From: a virus
Virus record (IMG/VR): IMGVR_UViG_3300032308_002457
Location: 1 to 47,636 of that record
Reading direction: 5' to 3' (one strand)
Length of the DNA stretch: 47,636 nt
Below are positions 24,779 to 32,610 of the stretch, piece after piece (position 1 is the first letter of the stretch; each line of letters starts with the position of its first letter). The position numbers were made by a program, and so were the translations under genes. The notes below the pieces were generated by a model that was given only the letters and a program-made list of their open reading frames with translations, had not been told where the DNA came from and did no database searches.

Positions 24779-26079
24779 CAACTAAAATTTTAATTAAATT
24801 TCCAACTAGAGAAAGACCCGAAAAATTCTTTCAAGTATTGAATTTATATTATCAAAAAGCAAAAGATATTAATAATATAGAATTTTTAATATCCTGTGAT
24901 GAAGATGATAGTACTATGAACAATCCTGATGTTATCAGGAAACTAAACAATTCTAAAAAACACATAAATTTGAATTATTATTTTAGAAATAATAAAAGTA
25001 AAGTTGAAGCTATCAATTCAGATATTGAAAAAAGTCAAAATTGGGACATTTTATTGCTCGCATCTGATGATATGATACCAATTTGTGATGGATATGATCA
25101 AATTATAAGAGATGATATGTATACATATCATAGAAATGGAGATGGTGTTCTTTGGTATAACGATGGAAACAGAAACGACATTAATACACTATGTATTTTT
25201 GGTAAAAAATACTATGAAAGATTTAATTATATATATAATCCAGAATATACCAGTTTGTGGTGTGATAATGAATTTACTGATGTTTCTATTTTTTTAGGAA
25301 AATATGTAAAAATAAATAAAACTATAATAGAACATGCCCATCCTGCTTATCAAAAAGCTAATTTTGATAGATTATATGCTAAAAATGAATCTTTTTTAAA
25401 AAAAGACGAAGATGTTTACAATAGAAGAAAAGTTAAAAATTTCGATTTGAATAAATTTGTACCTTATTTATCGATATTAACTCCAAGCGTTCCATCTAGA
25501 TTGGATAATAGTTTAAAAAAATTAATTGAAAAAATAGAAAAACAAATAAAAGAAAATAATCTTGAAAAACAAGTAGAACATTTAATATTTGTTGATAATA
25601 AAATAAGAACAGTTGGAAGAAAAAGAGACAATTTAGTTCAATGCGCGGTTGGTCAATTTATTGCTTTTGTAGACGACGATGATGATATATCAGATGATTA
25701 TGTTTTGGAATTAGTAAATGCTATAAAAAATAATTCAGATGTCGATGTCATAACATTTAAACAAGAATGTCAGATAGAAAATTATCCAAAATCAATTGCT
25801 GTCTTTGGATTAAAAAATGAACAACAACCATATTCACCGGGTGTAATCTTTACAAGAAAACCGTATCATATATGCGCTTGGAATAGACTATTAGCAAAAA
25901 ATTACAATGTTCCTAGTAATAATATATGCGAAGATCAAGGGTGGGTTTGTCAAATGTGGGATGTTGCAAAAACGGAACATTACATAGATAAAATATTACA
26001 TACATATAAACATTCAGTGTCTAATACGACATGTTTACAACATGGTAATAATAGTGTATATAACAATACACAAATATAA
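24775..26079 (+). CDS. Tandem GT-A glycosyltransferase (two GT2-like domains)
   Basis: This 434-residue protein has two GT-A-like halves. Residues 1 to about 200 contain ILIKFPTRERPEKF, FLISCDEDDSTM and ILLLASDDMIP. Residues about 225-430 contain YLSILTPSVPSRLDNS, VGRKRDNLVQCA and the strong DxD motif FIAFVDDDDDIS, then CAWNRLLAKN and CEDQGWVCQMW, typical of GT2. The second half looks fully active and the first is more divergent. Double GT-A proteins of this kind often build repeating or two-step sugar chains. It overlaps the GT4-like gene by ATGA. Confidence 0.75.
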   Translation: MTTKILIKFPTRERPEKFFQVLNLYYQKAKDINNIEFLISCDEDDSTMNNPDVIRKLNNSKKHINLNYYFRNNKSKVEAINSDIEKSQNWDILLLASDDMIPICDGYDQIIRDDMYTYHRNGDGVLWYNDGNRNDINTLCIFGKKYYERFNYIYNPEYTSLWCDNEFTDVSIFLGKYVKINKTIIEHAHPAYQKANFDRLYAKNESFLKKDEDVYNRRKVKNFDLNKFVPYLSILTPSVPSRLDNSLKKLIEKIEKQIKENNLEKQVEHLIFVDNKIRTVGRKRDNLVQCAVGQFIAFVDDDDDISDDYVLELVNAIKNNSDVDVITFKQECQIENYPKSIAVFGLKNEQQPYSPGVIFTRKPYHICAWNRLLAKNYNVPSNNICEDQGWVCQMWDVAKTEHYIDKILHTYKHSVSNTTCLQHGNNSVYNNTQI

Positions 26080-26083
26080 AATT

Positions 26084-26623
26084 ATGATAACACAAAAATA
26101 TAAAATATTAAAAGAACAACCATCTGATATAAATGAACACCTAGATACTCTTAAAAGGTATGCAGAAGAGTGTGATATAGTAGTTGAACTTGGAACAGGT
26201 CTAACAATTTCTACTTGGGCTTTTTTAGCAGCAAAACCTAAAAAATTTATAACCGTTGATATAAATCAACCAACAGATAGTATAAATTTCAATGAACTTA
26301 TAAATGAAGCAAAAAATTTGAATGTAGATTTTGAATTTATACTATCGGATAGTAGAAAAATAGATCTACCAGAACATGATCTTTTGTTCATTGATACTAT
26401 GCACAATTATGATGTTTTAAAAGAAGAATTATTAAAACATCATAGCAAAGTTAAAAAATACATAATTTTTCATGATACTATTTCATTTGGAAATGCGGAT
26501 GAATTTGGTAATGGTATAGGTCTAGTTCCTGCAATCAAAGAATTTTTAAAAAATAATCCAGAATGGAAAGAAAAAGAAACTTATATCAATAATAATGGAT
26601 TGTCTGTTTTAATGAGAAAATAA
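26084..26623 (+). CDS. Class I methyltransferase-like protein
   Basis: The ATG at 26084 is preferred (179 residues), because the frame upstream to 26042 runs only through the preceding gene's end. The SAM-binding motif I is IVVELGTGLTISTWAF, followed by FITVDINQP (acidic end of strand 2), FILSDSRKI, and DLLFIDTMHNYDVLKEEL, with HDTISFG after strand 5. This pattern fits the methyltransferase-24/cephalosporin-hydroxylase-like group found in sugar loci. In the island it could methylate a sugar hydroxyl or an acceptor. No substrate can be read from the sequence. Confidence 0.72.
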   Translation: MITQKYKILKEQPSDINEHLDTLKRYAEECDIVVELGTGLTISTWAFLAAKPKKFITVDINQPTDSINFNELINEAKNLNVDFEFILSDSRKIDLPEHDLLFIDTMHNYDVLKEELLKHHSKVKKYIIFHDTISFGNADEFGNGIGLVPAIKEFLKNNPEWKEKETYINNNGLSVLMRK

Positions 26624-27346
26624 ATGTATATAGGAATTACAACATTTAAAGAAAGGTTTGATAGTCATTTTAAATTCCTTTTAAATGATATAAAAGGGAC
26701 ACCAGCTATTATATCTGTTAATGCATCATATAAAAATGGTCTTTGTAATGAATATCGAAAACAAATGTTAAATTTATTGTCCTTACATGATGATAATGTA
26801 AGTCCTATTTTTTATCAGCAAATGAGAGGTTGTGCAAAAATGTGGAATGATTTAATAATACATTCACCTACAGAACATATATTAATTTGTAATGATGATA
26901 TAAGAATCATAGACTGCGAAAAACTTATTAATAATTGCAAAGAAATGTCAAAGCAACATGATTTATTTACTATAAACAATTCCATGTCACACTTTGTTAT
27001 TAGTAAAAAATTTGCTATTAAAATAGGATGGTTTGATGAAAGATTTTTAGGATTTGGTCATGAGGATGGTGATATGATATGGAGGCATTTCAAAATGTTT
27101 AATAAAACATTTCCAAATTATTTCGATGATAGTATAATAGATAAAAGTTCGAACATTATCGACACAGAAATAAAAACCTCTATGGGAAAATATACACATT
27201 TTAATGAACTTTTTATTCAACAAAAATATATTCCTGATGAAAACGGTTTACAATGCACATTTGATCAAAAAAGAAGTCTCCATTTAGAAAATATTACACA
27301 ATATCCTTACGAAAATTTTTTTAATAATAATAAAAATATGTTATAA
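26624..27346 (+). CDS. GT-A glycosyltransferase-like protein
   Basis: This 240-residue protein starts immediately after the methyltransferase stop. The opening strand MYIGITTFKERFDSHF, the acidic motif EHILICNDDIRI in the DxD place, and IGWFDERFLGFGHEDGDMIW match the GT-A pattern of the earlier island genes (LLEDDIEI; FDEGYINAFEHID) and the GHED/WGxED acceptor site. It is therefore a likely active member of the same paralogous group. It ends 5 bp before the next start, with a TATAAT-like string (27342-27347) across its stop that might give internal transcription. Confidence 0.7.
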   Translation: MYIGITTFKERFDSHFKFLLNDIKGTPAIISVNASYKNGLCNEYRKQMLNLLSLHDDNVSPIFYQQMRGCAKMWNDLIIHSPTEHILICNDDIRIIDCEKLINNCKEMSKQHDLFTINNSMSHFVISKKFAIKIGWFDERFLGFGHEDGDMIWRHFKMFNKTFPNYFDDSIIDKSSNIIDTEIKTSMGKYTHFNELFIQQKYIPDENGLQCTFDQKRSLHLENITQYPYENFFNNNKNML

Positions 27347-27351
27347 TAAGT

Positions 27352-28161
27352 ATGGATGATACATTAATCATTAATCACAATGCTGGTTTTTTTTCATGTT
27401 GTTCTATTAGATTGTTTCAACTTATAGATTTTTTTAACAAAAACAAAAGATTGCCAACTCGTATAGATGCATCAAAACAATTTTCTTTTTATAAACAAAA
27501 CCTATTCGATGAAAATGAAGATTTAAATTTTTTATTTTTTAAAGATTATAATCATGTAGAAGAAACTATTGAATATTTTGAGAATGTAAATTTTTCATGG
27601 GATAATCAATTTATACCATACAAAAATATAGATATTCAAAAAATAAATTTTTTCATTCGAAAATATTTTACATTAAGTAATTTTATTAAAAATATAATAA
27701 CCGAAACTGAAAAAAAATATGAAATTAATTATGATAATACAATATCGGTTTGTTACAGAGGAAACGATAAATGTCGAGAAACCAACATTGCAAAATATGA
27801 AGAATTTTTTATAAAATGTGATGAACTTAATAAAAAAAATCAAAATTGTAAATTTTTTTTACAAACTGATGAGTTAGAATTTTTAAAACAATTTTATAAC
27901 AATTTTCCAAATACGTTTCATTTACAAGAAATACCCGTTATTAATAAAAATAAAGATTTGGTGGTGCATTATACAATAAATCCATCTGATAAACCAACAT
28001 TTGCTTGTGATATATTAAAATCAATATATATGTTGTCTAAAAGTAAACATGTTATAACACATAGTGGAAATTGTGGAATGTGGATATATTTATTCAGAAA
28101 TAATGTTGAAAATTTTCACCAATATTTAAATCACAATAATAATTTTTTAGGTTGGATATGA
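27352..28161 (+). CDS. Fucosyltransferase-like (GT-B) protein
   Basis: This 269-residue protein has a central motif SVCYRGNDKCRETNIAKYEEF that resembles the H-x-R-x-x-D donor motif of alpha-1,2/1,6- and O-fucosyltransferases. It is followed by FFLQTDELEFLKQF and, near the end, SKHVITHSGNCGMWIYLFR, which parallels the phosphate-binding part of that group. The first His is replaced by Tyr, so the assignment is tentative. A different GT-B family or an inactive homologue is possible. The next gene starts in its stop codon (ATGA). Confidence 0.55.
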   Translation: MDDTLIINHNAGFFSCCSIRLFQLIDFFNKNKRLPTRIDASKQFSFYKQNLFDENEDLNFLFFKDYNHVEETIEYFENVNFSWDNQFIPYKNIDIQKINFFIRKYFTLSNFIKNIITETEKKYEINYDNTISVCYRGNDKCRETNIAKYEEFFIKCDELNKKNQNCKFFLQTDELEFLKQFYNNFPNTFHLQEIPVINKNKDLVVHYTINPSDKPTFACDILKSIYMLSKSKHVITHSGNCGMWIYLFRNNVENFHQYLNHNNNFLGWI

Positions 28162-28868
28162 AATATATATTAAATCAATATCAAGGATTAGGAGATATTT
28201 TATTTTGCGAACCGATAGCAAAAAAACTTTGGGAAAATGGTAAAAATGAGATATTTTGGCCTATTAATAGTGAATTCATATGGTTAAAGGAATATTTTCC
28301 ATATATCAATTTTGTTGATATGAATTATTTTGTTTTTAACTATGAAAGCACACATTTTGGTATCATAAAAAATGATATATTTTCAATACCATTAAGGTTC
28401 GCTAACCCAATTGTAAGAAAATTAAATCTCAACGATTATTCTCAAAACTATCATTGTATGTTGGATAAATATCGATTACTAGATTTACCTTTAGATATGT
28501 GGAAAACCATGACATGGAAGAGAAATCATGTAAAAGAAAATGAATTATTTCAACATTTAATAAAAAAACAAAAATATATTCTAGTTAATACTTTTTTTAG
28601 CGGGGGTGAAATAGATATTACAATAGATAATCCACAAAATTATCAAATAGTGAATATGAAAAAAGAAAAAGGATATACCTTATTGGATTGGGCAAAAATT
28701 ATTGAAAATGCTACGGAAATACATACGGTTTCCACTTCAAATTTGTATTTAATTGAAACTTTACCGATTAAAGCTGAAAATGTTTTTTTATATCTTAGAA
28801 AACCCAACGAAAAAGATTTTGACAGTATATCAGAATTTGTAAACAAAAATTTTATATTGATAAATTAA
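28158..28868 (+). CDS. GT9/heptosyltransferase-like GT-B protein
   Basis: The ATG at 28158 (236 residues) is chosen over a TTG at 28152, because it overlaps the previous stop as ATGA like its neighbours. The N-terminus ILNQYQGLGDILFCEPIAKKLW matches the GLGD-x-hydrophobic-x-P opening of GT9-type proteins. The C-terminal half has KYILVNTFFSGGE and ATEIHTVSTSNLYLIETLPI, which resembles the GT-B donor domain where GT9 has a T/S-rich loop. It could transfer a heptose or other sugar, but the family match is by pattern only. Confidence 0.55.
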   Translation: MKYILNQYQGLGDILFCEPIAKKLWENGKNEIFWPINSEFIWLKEYFPYINFVDMNYFVFNYESTHFGIIKNDIFSIPLRFANPIVRKLNLNDYSQNYHCMLDKYRLLDLPLDMWKTMTWKRNHVKENELFQHLIKKQKYILVNTFFSGGEIDITIDNPQNYQIVNMKKEKGYTLLDWAKIIENATEIHTVSTSNLYLIETLPIKAENVFLYLRKPNEKDFDSISEFVNKNFILIN

Positions 28869-28870
28869 AT

Positions 28871-28888
28871 TTTTATATTAATATAAAA
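28871..28888. repeat. Perfect 18-bp AT palindrome
   Basis: TTTTATATTAATATAAAA reads the same on both strands and lies in the 31-bp gap before the last island gene. It could be an operator or part of a promoter (TATAAA at its right end). Together with the hairpin at 29393-29419 it brackets the methyltransferase gene. Confidence 0.6.
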
Positions 28889-28899
28889 GATGGTGTATC

Positions 28900-29388
28900 A
28901 TGAAAACTATATCATATAATAATAAAATATATCCAAAATTTCAATCGCAAGGAAACGCATCACAATTTGCGATACCGTATGCTAAACATTTTTGTAAAGG
29001 AATTGGAGTTGATGTTGGATGTATGAAAAAAGAATGGGCATTTCCTAATTCTATTTTGGTAGATGTATCATTTAATGATGGATATCACGCATTAAATTTA
29101 CCACAACAAAATTTAGATTATATATATTCTAGTCATTGTTTAGAACATATAACAAATTGGGTGGATGTATTAGATTACTGGTATTCATGTTTAAAAATTG
29201 GTGGTGTTATTTTTTTATATTTACCGACATATGATCAAGAATACTGGCGTCCTTGGAATAATAGGAAGCATATGAATATTTTTAAACCAAAAATAATTAA
29301 AGACTGGATGAAACATAAAAACTTTAAAAATATTTTTTACAGTAAAAAAGATTTGAATCATTCCTTTATGATTGTTGGTGAAAAATGA
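28900..29388 (+). CDS. SAM-dependent methyltransferase (Methyltransf_11-like)
   Basis: This 162-residue protein has the short class I fold: KGIGVDVGCMKKEW as motif I (with GVDVGC), a short strand ILVDVSFNDGYHAL, then LDYIYSSHCLEHITNWVDVLDYW, in which SSHCLEHI is the familiar S-x-x-LEH signature. GGVIFLYLPTYD follows as strand 5. These enzymes often methylate sugar or lipid-linked intermediates in O-antigen-type loci. It is the last gene of the island and is set off by gaps of 31 and 66 bp with inverted repeats, so it may be a separate unit. Confidence 0.78.
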   Translation: MKTISYNNKIYPKFQSQGNASQFAIPYAKHFCKGIGVDVGCMKKEWAFPNSILVDVSFNDGYHALNLPQQNLDYIYSSHCLEHITNWVDVLDYWYSCLKIGGVIFLYLPTYDQEYWRPWNNRKHMNIFKPKIIKDWMKHKNFKNIFYSKKDLNHSFMIVGEK

Positions 29389-29392
29389 CACA

Positions 29393-29419
29393 TATATAAT
29401 ATATTTTTTATATTATATA
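29393..29419. terminator. All-AT hairpin closing the glycan island
   Basis: Perfect 11-base arms TATATAATATA and TATATTATATA surround a TTTTT loop, starting 4 bp after the methyltransferase stop. There is no GC pair and no trailing T-run, so it would be a weak terminator. It may instead be a processing or recombination site. It lies exactly between the island and gene 46. Confidence 0.45.
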
Positions 29420-29454
29420 ATTGATATTTACGTTTTTTCATGTACCATTTATAT

Positions 29455-31251
29455 ATGAATGTCGTTTTTAATACCTTAAAAGTTAAAAATTTTTTATCTG
29501 TTGGTGAACTTCCAGTAGAAATTAAATTCCAAAAAGGTTTGAATTTGATAACCGGAAACAATACAGATAACCAAACTCGAAACGGTGTTGGTAAATCTTC
29601 TGTTATAGAAGCTATTTTTTGGTGCTTATTCGGAAATACTATCCGAGACATCAAAAATGATAAAATAATTCATAACCAATCTAAAAAAGGTTGTGAAGTT
29701 GAGTTGAATTTTGATGTGATTGATTCAAAAAACAACAAAGAAACTTTTACAATTAAAAGATATTTGGGTCCAAGTAAAATCGAAGTATGGAATGGTGACA
29801 AAAATATTACATTATCGACTATACCGGCAAATGATGAGTATATAAAAACTCTTATAAGAGCAAATGAAGAGTTGTTTAACAATTCTGTTATTATGACAGC
29901 AAATAATACTTTGCCGTTCATGGCTCAAAAGAAAATAGACAAGAGAAAGTTTATAGAAGGAGTACTGAATTTAAGTATTTTTAACGAAATGCTTCTTAAA
30001 ACCAGATCAGACTATAACGAAATTAAAAAAGAAAATGATTTATTGTCCAATTCATTTATCAATGAGCAAAAAAATTTAGAAATTTTTGAAAAACAAATTG
30101 TAAAACAAAAACAACAAAAAGAAGAAAATATAAACAATTTTCAAAAATTAATAAAAAACACGGAATTACAAATTCAAGAATTAAAAACATCAGATGTGGA
30201 TTTTTTAAAATTAAAAGAAACTTTTGAAAAAAATGAAAATAAAATTCAAGAGTTGGAAAATTTATCAGAAAATATCAACAAAAATTTGATCGATTTAAGT
30301 TCTAAACTTTCTGAATTTAAAATAAAAATTGAACAAAGCCAAAAAACAAAAAATGAACTTGTTAAAAAGAAAGAAATATGTCCAATCTGCAATAGAAAAT
30401 ATTCAAATGAAGAAGTTTTATTAGTAAATGAAAAAATAATTGAAATAGACAAAGAATTCAATGAATTAACAGAACAAAAAAACAAAACGAGTGTCGAAAT
30501 TCAAAATAAAAATGAAAAAAAAGAAGAAATTAAAAAACTAGTATTGCAAATTAAACAAAAAAATAAAAACTTGGAAGAAATTAAACAAAAAGAAGAATTA
30601 AAGGGAGAAAAAATTAAAAATTTAGAAAACAAAATAGAAGAATATAAAGAAAACATAAAAAAAACAAAAAATGAAAAACTTGATTTTGAAGAAGAAATAC
30701 AAAAAATAAATAAAAAAATTAAAAAAATAGAGGATGATTTAAAAAATATTAAGAAAAAATTAGCAATTTTAGATGATGTTAAATTTGTTTTATCTGAAGA
30801 GGGTGTTAAAACATATATAGTTAAAAAATTAATAGATTTATTAAACAACAAATTAAATTTTTATCTTAAAAGATTGGATGCTCCTTGTTCTTGTATTTTT
30901 AATGAACAATTCGAAGAAACAATTTTAAATTCTAATGGAAAAGATTGTTCGTATTTTAATTTTAGTGGAGGAGAAAGAAAAAGAATTGATATAGCTGTTC
31001 TTTTTATGTTTCAAGATGTTTTGAGATTTTATTCTGGTGCTTCGTATTCTATTAATATGTATGATGAATTATTTGATTCTGCAATTGACGAAGCAGGAAC
31101 TGACAAAATAATAGAAATTTTAAGAGAAAGAATAGAAAGTTATAATGAATCAATTTATATAGTTTCTCATAACAAATCATCTTTAAAAAATATGTTTGAT
31201 GATATTATTTTATTGGAAAAATCAAAAGGAAAAACAGTTTTAGTATCTTGA
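29455..31251 (+). CDS. 46: Recombination nuclease subunit gp46 (Rad50/SbcC-like)
   Basis: The ATG at 29455 (598 residues) places the conserved strand NTLKVKNFLSVG at the N-terminus; an ATG at 29440 would add five residues. Walker A is TRNGVGKSSVIEA, after a longer than usual loop. A coiled coil fills residues about 170-430 and is broken by the zinc hook CPIC (about residue 310). The ABC signature is FSGGERKRIDIA, Walker B is YDELFDSAID, and the switch His is in IVSHNKS. gp46 is the ATPase that holds DNA ends for gp47. Its gene is separated from gene 47 by the glycan island. Confidence 0.93.
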   Translation: MNVVFNTLKVKNFLSVGELPVEIKFQKGLNLITGNNTDNQTRNGVGKSSVIEAIFWCLFGNTIRDIKNDKIIHNQSKKGCEVELNFDVIDSKNNKETFTIKRYLGPSKIEVWNGDKNITLSTIPANDEYIKTLIRANEELFNNSVIMTANNTLPFMAQKKIDKRKFIEGVLNLSIFNEMLLKTRSDYNEIKKENDLLSNSFINEQKNLEIFEKQIVKQKQQKEENINNFQKLIKNTELQIQELKTSDVDFLKLKETFEKNENKIQELENLSENINKNLIDLSSKLSEFKIKIEQSQKTKNELVKKKEICPICNRKYSNEEVLLVNEKIIEIDKEFNELTEQKNKTSVEIQNKNEKKEEIKKLVLQIKQKNKNLEEIKQKEELKGEKIKNLENKIEEYKENIKKTKNEKLDFEEEIQKINKKIKKIEDDLKNIKKKLAILDDVKFVLSEEGVKTYIVKKLIDLLNNKLNFYLKRLDAPCSCIFNEQFEETILNSNGKDCSYFNFSGGERKRIDIAVLFMFQDVLRFYSGASYSINMYDELFDSAIDEAGTDKIIEILRERIESYNESIYIVSHNKSSLKNMFDDIILLEKSKGKTVLVS

Positions 31252-31280
31252 AAAGCAGATAAACACTATTAAATTCTCAT

Positions 31281-32579
31281 ATGGCATTAAAAATTAAAAA
31301 CGAACAGAAAGGAAACAGTGTAACATTTCAATATCAACCTGTTAAAGCAGGTATACCAAATGCGCCGATTGGAATGCCATTAGGATCTCCGTTATATACA
31401 TATGTAGGATCCACTCCAACCCACATTCCAGAACCACCGCCTGTAGTAATGCCAGAAGCAAATCTTCCTAGAGCAATTAATTATTATGCGGATTATGGAG
31501 GTTGCGGATTTTGGCGCATGATTTGGCCGGAATTTTTATTAAATGCATATAATAAAGCATGTATATCCGGATTAACTCAAATGATTTTAGACATGCGTTT
31601 TTATGGACCGCAAAAAGCAATAAGAATGCAAAGGCAAGCAACACCAATTCAAAGCGAGTTTATCAAAGAATTAGCAAAACATAGAGAAGAATTAAAATAC
31701 CGTTTAATTTATGAAATAGATGATATAGTTTTTAAAGAAGATATTCCAGACTATAACAGATGCAAAGATGCATTTGTTGATCCAAAAATTGTTCAGAGTA
31801 TTCTGACTATCATGTCAAACATGGACGAAATAACAGTCACATGCAAATACATGAAAGATTATTATATATCCAAAACAGGAAATAAGAATATAACAGTAAT
31901 ACCAAATTATCCACCAAAGTTTTGGTTGGATAGATTTTATGATAAGAAAAGAATAGAAAAGATATACGAGAAGAATAAAAAAAGACCTAGAATTTTGTAT
32001 TCTGGTTCCGGAACACATATCGATGTTCTCAATAGAACAAATTCAATGGATGATTTTCATCATGTTGTATCTTCAATCATCAAAGCTCGTAAAAAATTTA
32101 AATTTGTATGGAAAGGCTGTTATCCATTAGCAGTAAAACCGTTTATTGATAATGGAGAAATGGAGTATATCGAGTGGTCTCCGTTGATGGATTACCCGAA
32201 GGGATTATATGATACCGATTGCAATGCTGCATTTGCCCCTTTAACTGATAATATATTTAATAGATCAAAGAGTAATATTAAAATGATTGAAGCGGGAGGT
32301 ATTGGAATACCTGGTGCATACCAAGATCTCTGCACATACGAAGACGCTGAATTTAAATTTAAAAATGGAGACGATTTAATTGATCAATTAGACTATATAA
32401 CTTCTGATTTTGACCGTTATATGGATTTGTCAGATAAATCTAGGAAGTTTGTTGAAGGATTGTGGCTCGAAGATCATATGGATGAATACGAAGCAATCTA
32501 TTTTACAAAATTTGGTTCTAAAGAAAGAAATGAAAAATCTTCGACATTGATCAAAAACAATCCTGATCAAAAATGTTGA
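31281..32579 (+). CDS. GT-B glycosyltransferase outside the island
   Basis: This 432-residue protein has a Pro-rich N-terminal stretch (about 20-60), then a domain with RLIYEIDDIVF and an IP-Y start, the linker RPRILYSGSGTHIDVLN, and a GT4-like donor domain. That domain has FVWKGCYPLA, YDTDCNAAFAPLTDNIFNRSKSNIKMIEAGGIGIPGAY, where Glu of MIEAGG sits in the usual nucleotide-sugar site. GT4-like proteins of this type recur in large T4-like phages. It sits between gene 46 and the polymerase, outside the main cluster, but probably works with it. The start lacks a Shine-Dalgarno and is preceded by AAATTCTCAT, also found before 35848 in similar form. Confidence 0.78.
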   Translation: MALKIKNEQKGNSVTFQYQPVKAGIPNAPIGMPLGSPLYTYVGSTPTHIPEPPPVVMPEANLPRAINYYADYGGCGFWRMIWPEFLLNAYNKACISGLTQMILDMRFYGPQKAIRMQRQATPIQSEFIKELAKHREELKYRLIYEIDDIVFKEDIPDYNRCKDAFVDPKIVQSILTIMSNMDEITVTCKYMKDYYISKTGNKNITVIPNYPPKFWLDRFYDKKRIEKIYEKNKKRPRILYSGSGTHIDVLNRTNSMDDFHHVVSSIIKARKKFKFVWKGCYPLAVKPFIDNGEMEYIEWSPLMDYPKGLYDTDCNAAFAPLTDNIFNRSKSNIKMIEAGGIGIPGAYQDLCTYEDAEFKFKNGDDLIDQLDYITSDFDRYMDLSDKSRKFVEGLWLEDHMDEYEAIYFTKFGSKERNEKSSTLIKNNPDQKC

Positions 32580-32604
32580 TTATGAATAAAAAATATGCCA
32601 TAAT
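32576..32604 (+). promoter_or_regulatory. Sigma70-type promoter for DNA polymerase
   Basis: TTGATT (32576-32581), a 17-bp spacer, and CATAAT (32599-32604) form a good -35/-10 pair. The -10 ends only 6 bp before the polymerase ATG at 32611, so the expected +1 is the A of the start codon and the mRNA would be leaderless. The promoter overlaps the end of the preceding glycosyltransferase gene. Confidence 0.6.
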
Positions 32605-32610
32605 CGTTTA

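Larger units (their letters stand above)
19820..29388 (+). other. Glycan-synthesis island between genes 47 and 46
   Basis: Eleven consecutive genes on one strand are mostly joined by ATGA or short overlaps. At least eight are glycosyltransferases or look derived from them (GT-A, GT-B, exostosin-like, galactosyltransferase-like, fucosyltransferase-like, GT9-like), and two are methyltransferase-like. The overlap with gene 47 indicates that it is read from the recombination operon. Two AT-rich inverted repeats near the right end (28871-28888 and 29393-29419) flank the last gene. A further glycosyltransferase follows gene 46 at 31281. Confidence 0.85.

Noticed and set aside
26042-26083. Earlier start for the first methyltransferase
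   Set aside because: The extra 14 residues overlap the previous gene's coding end. The ATG at 26084 lies just after that stop.
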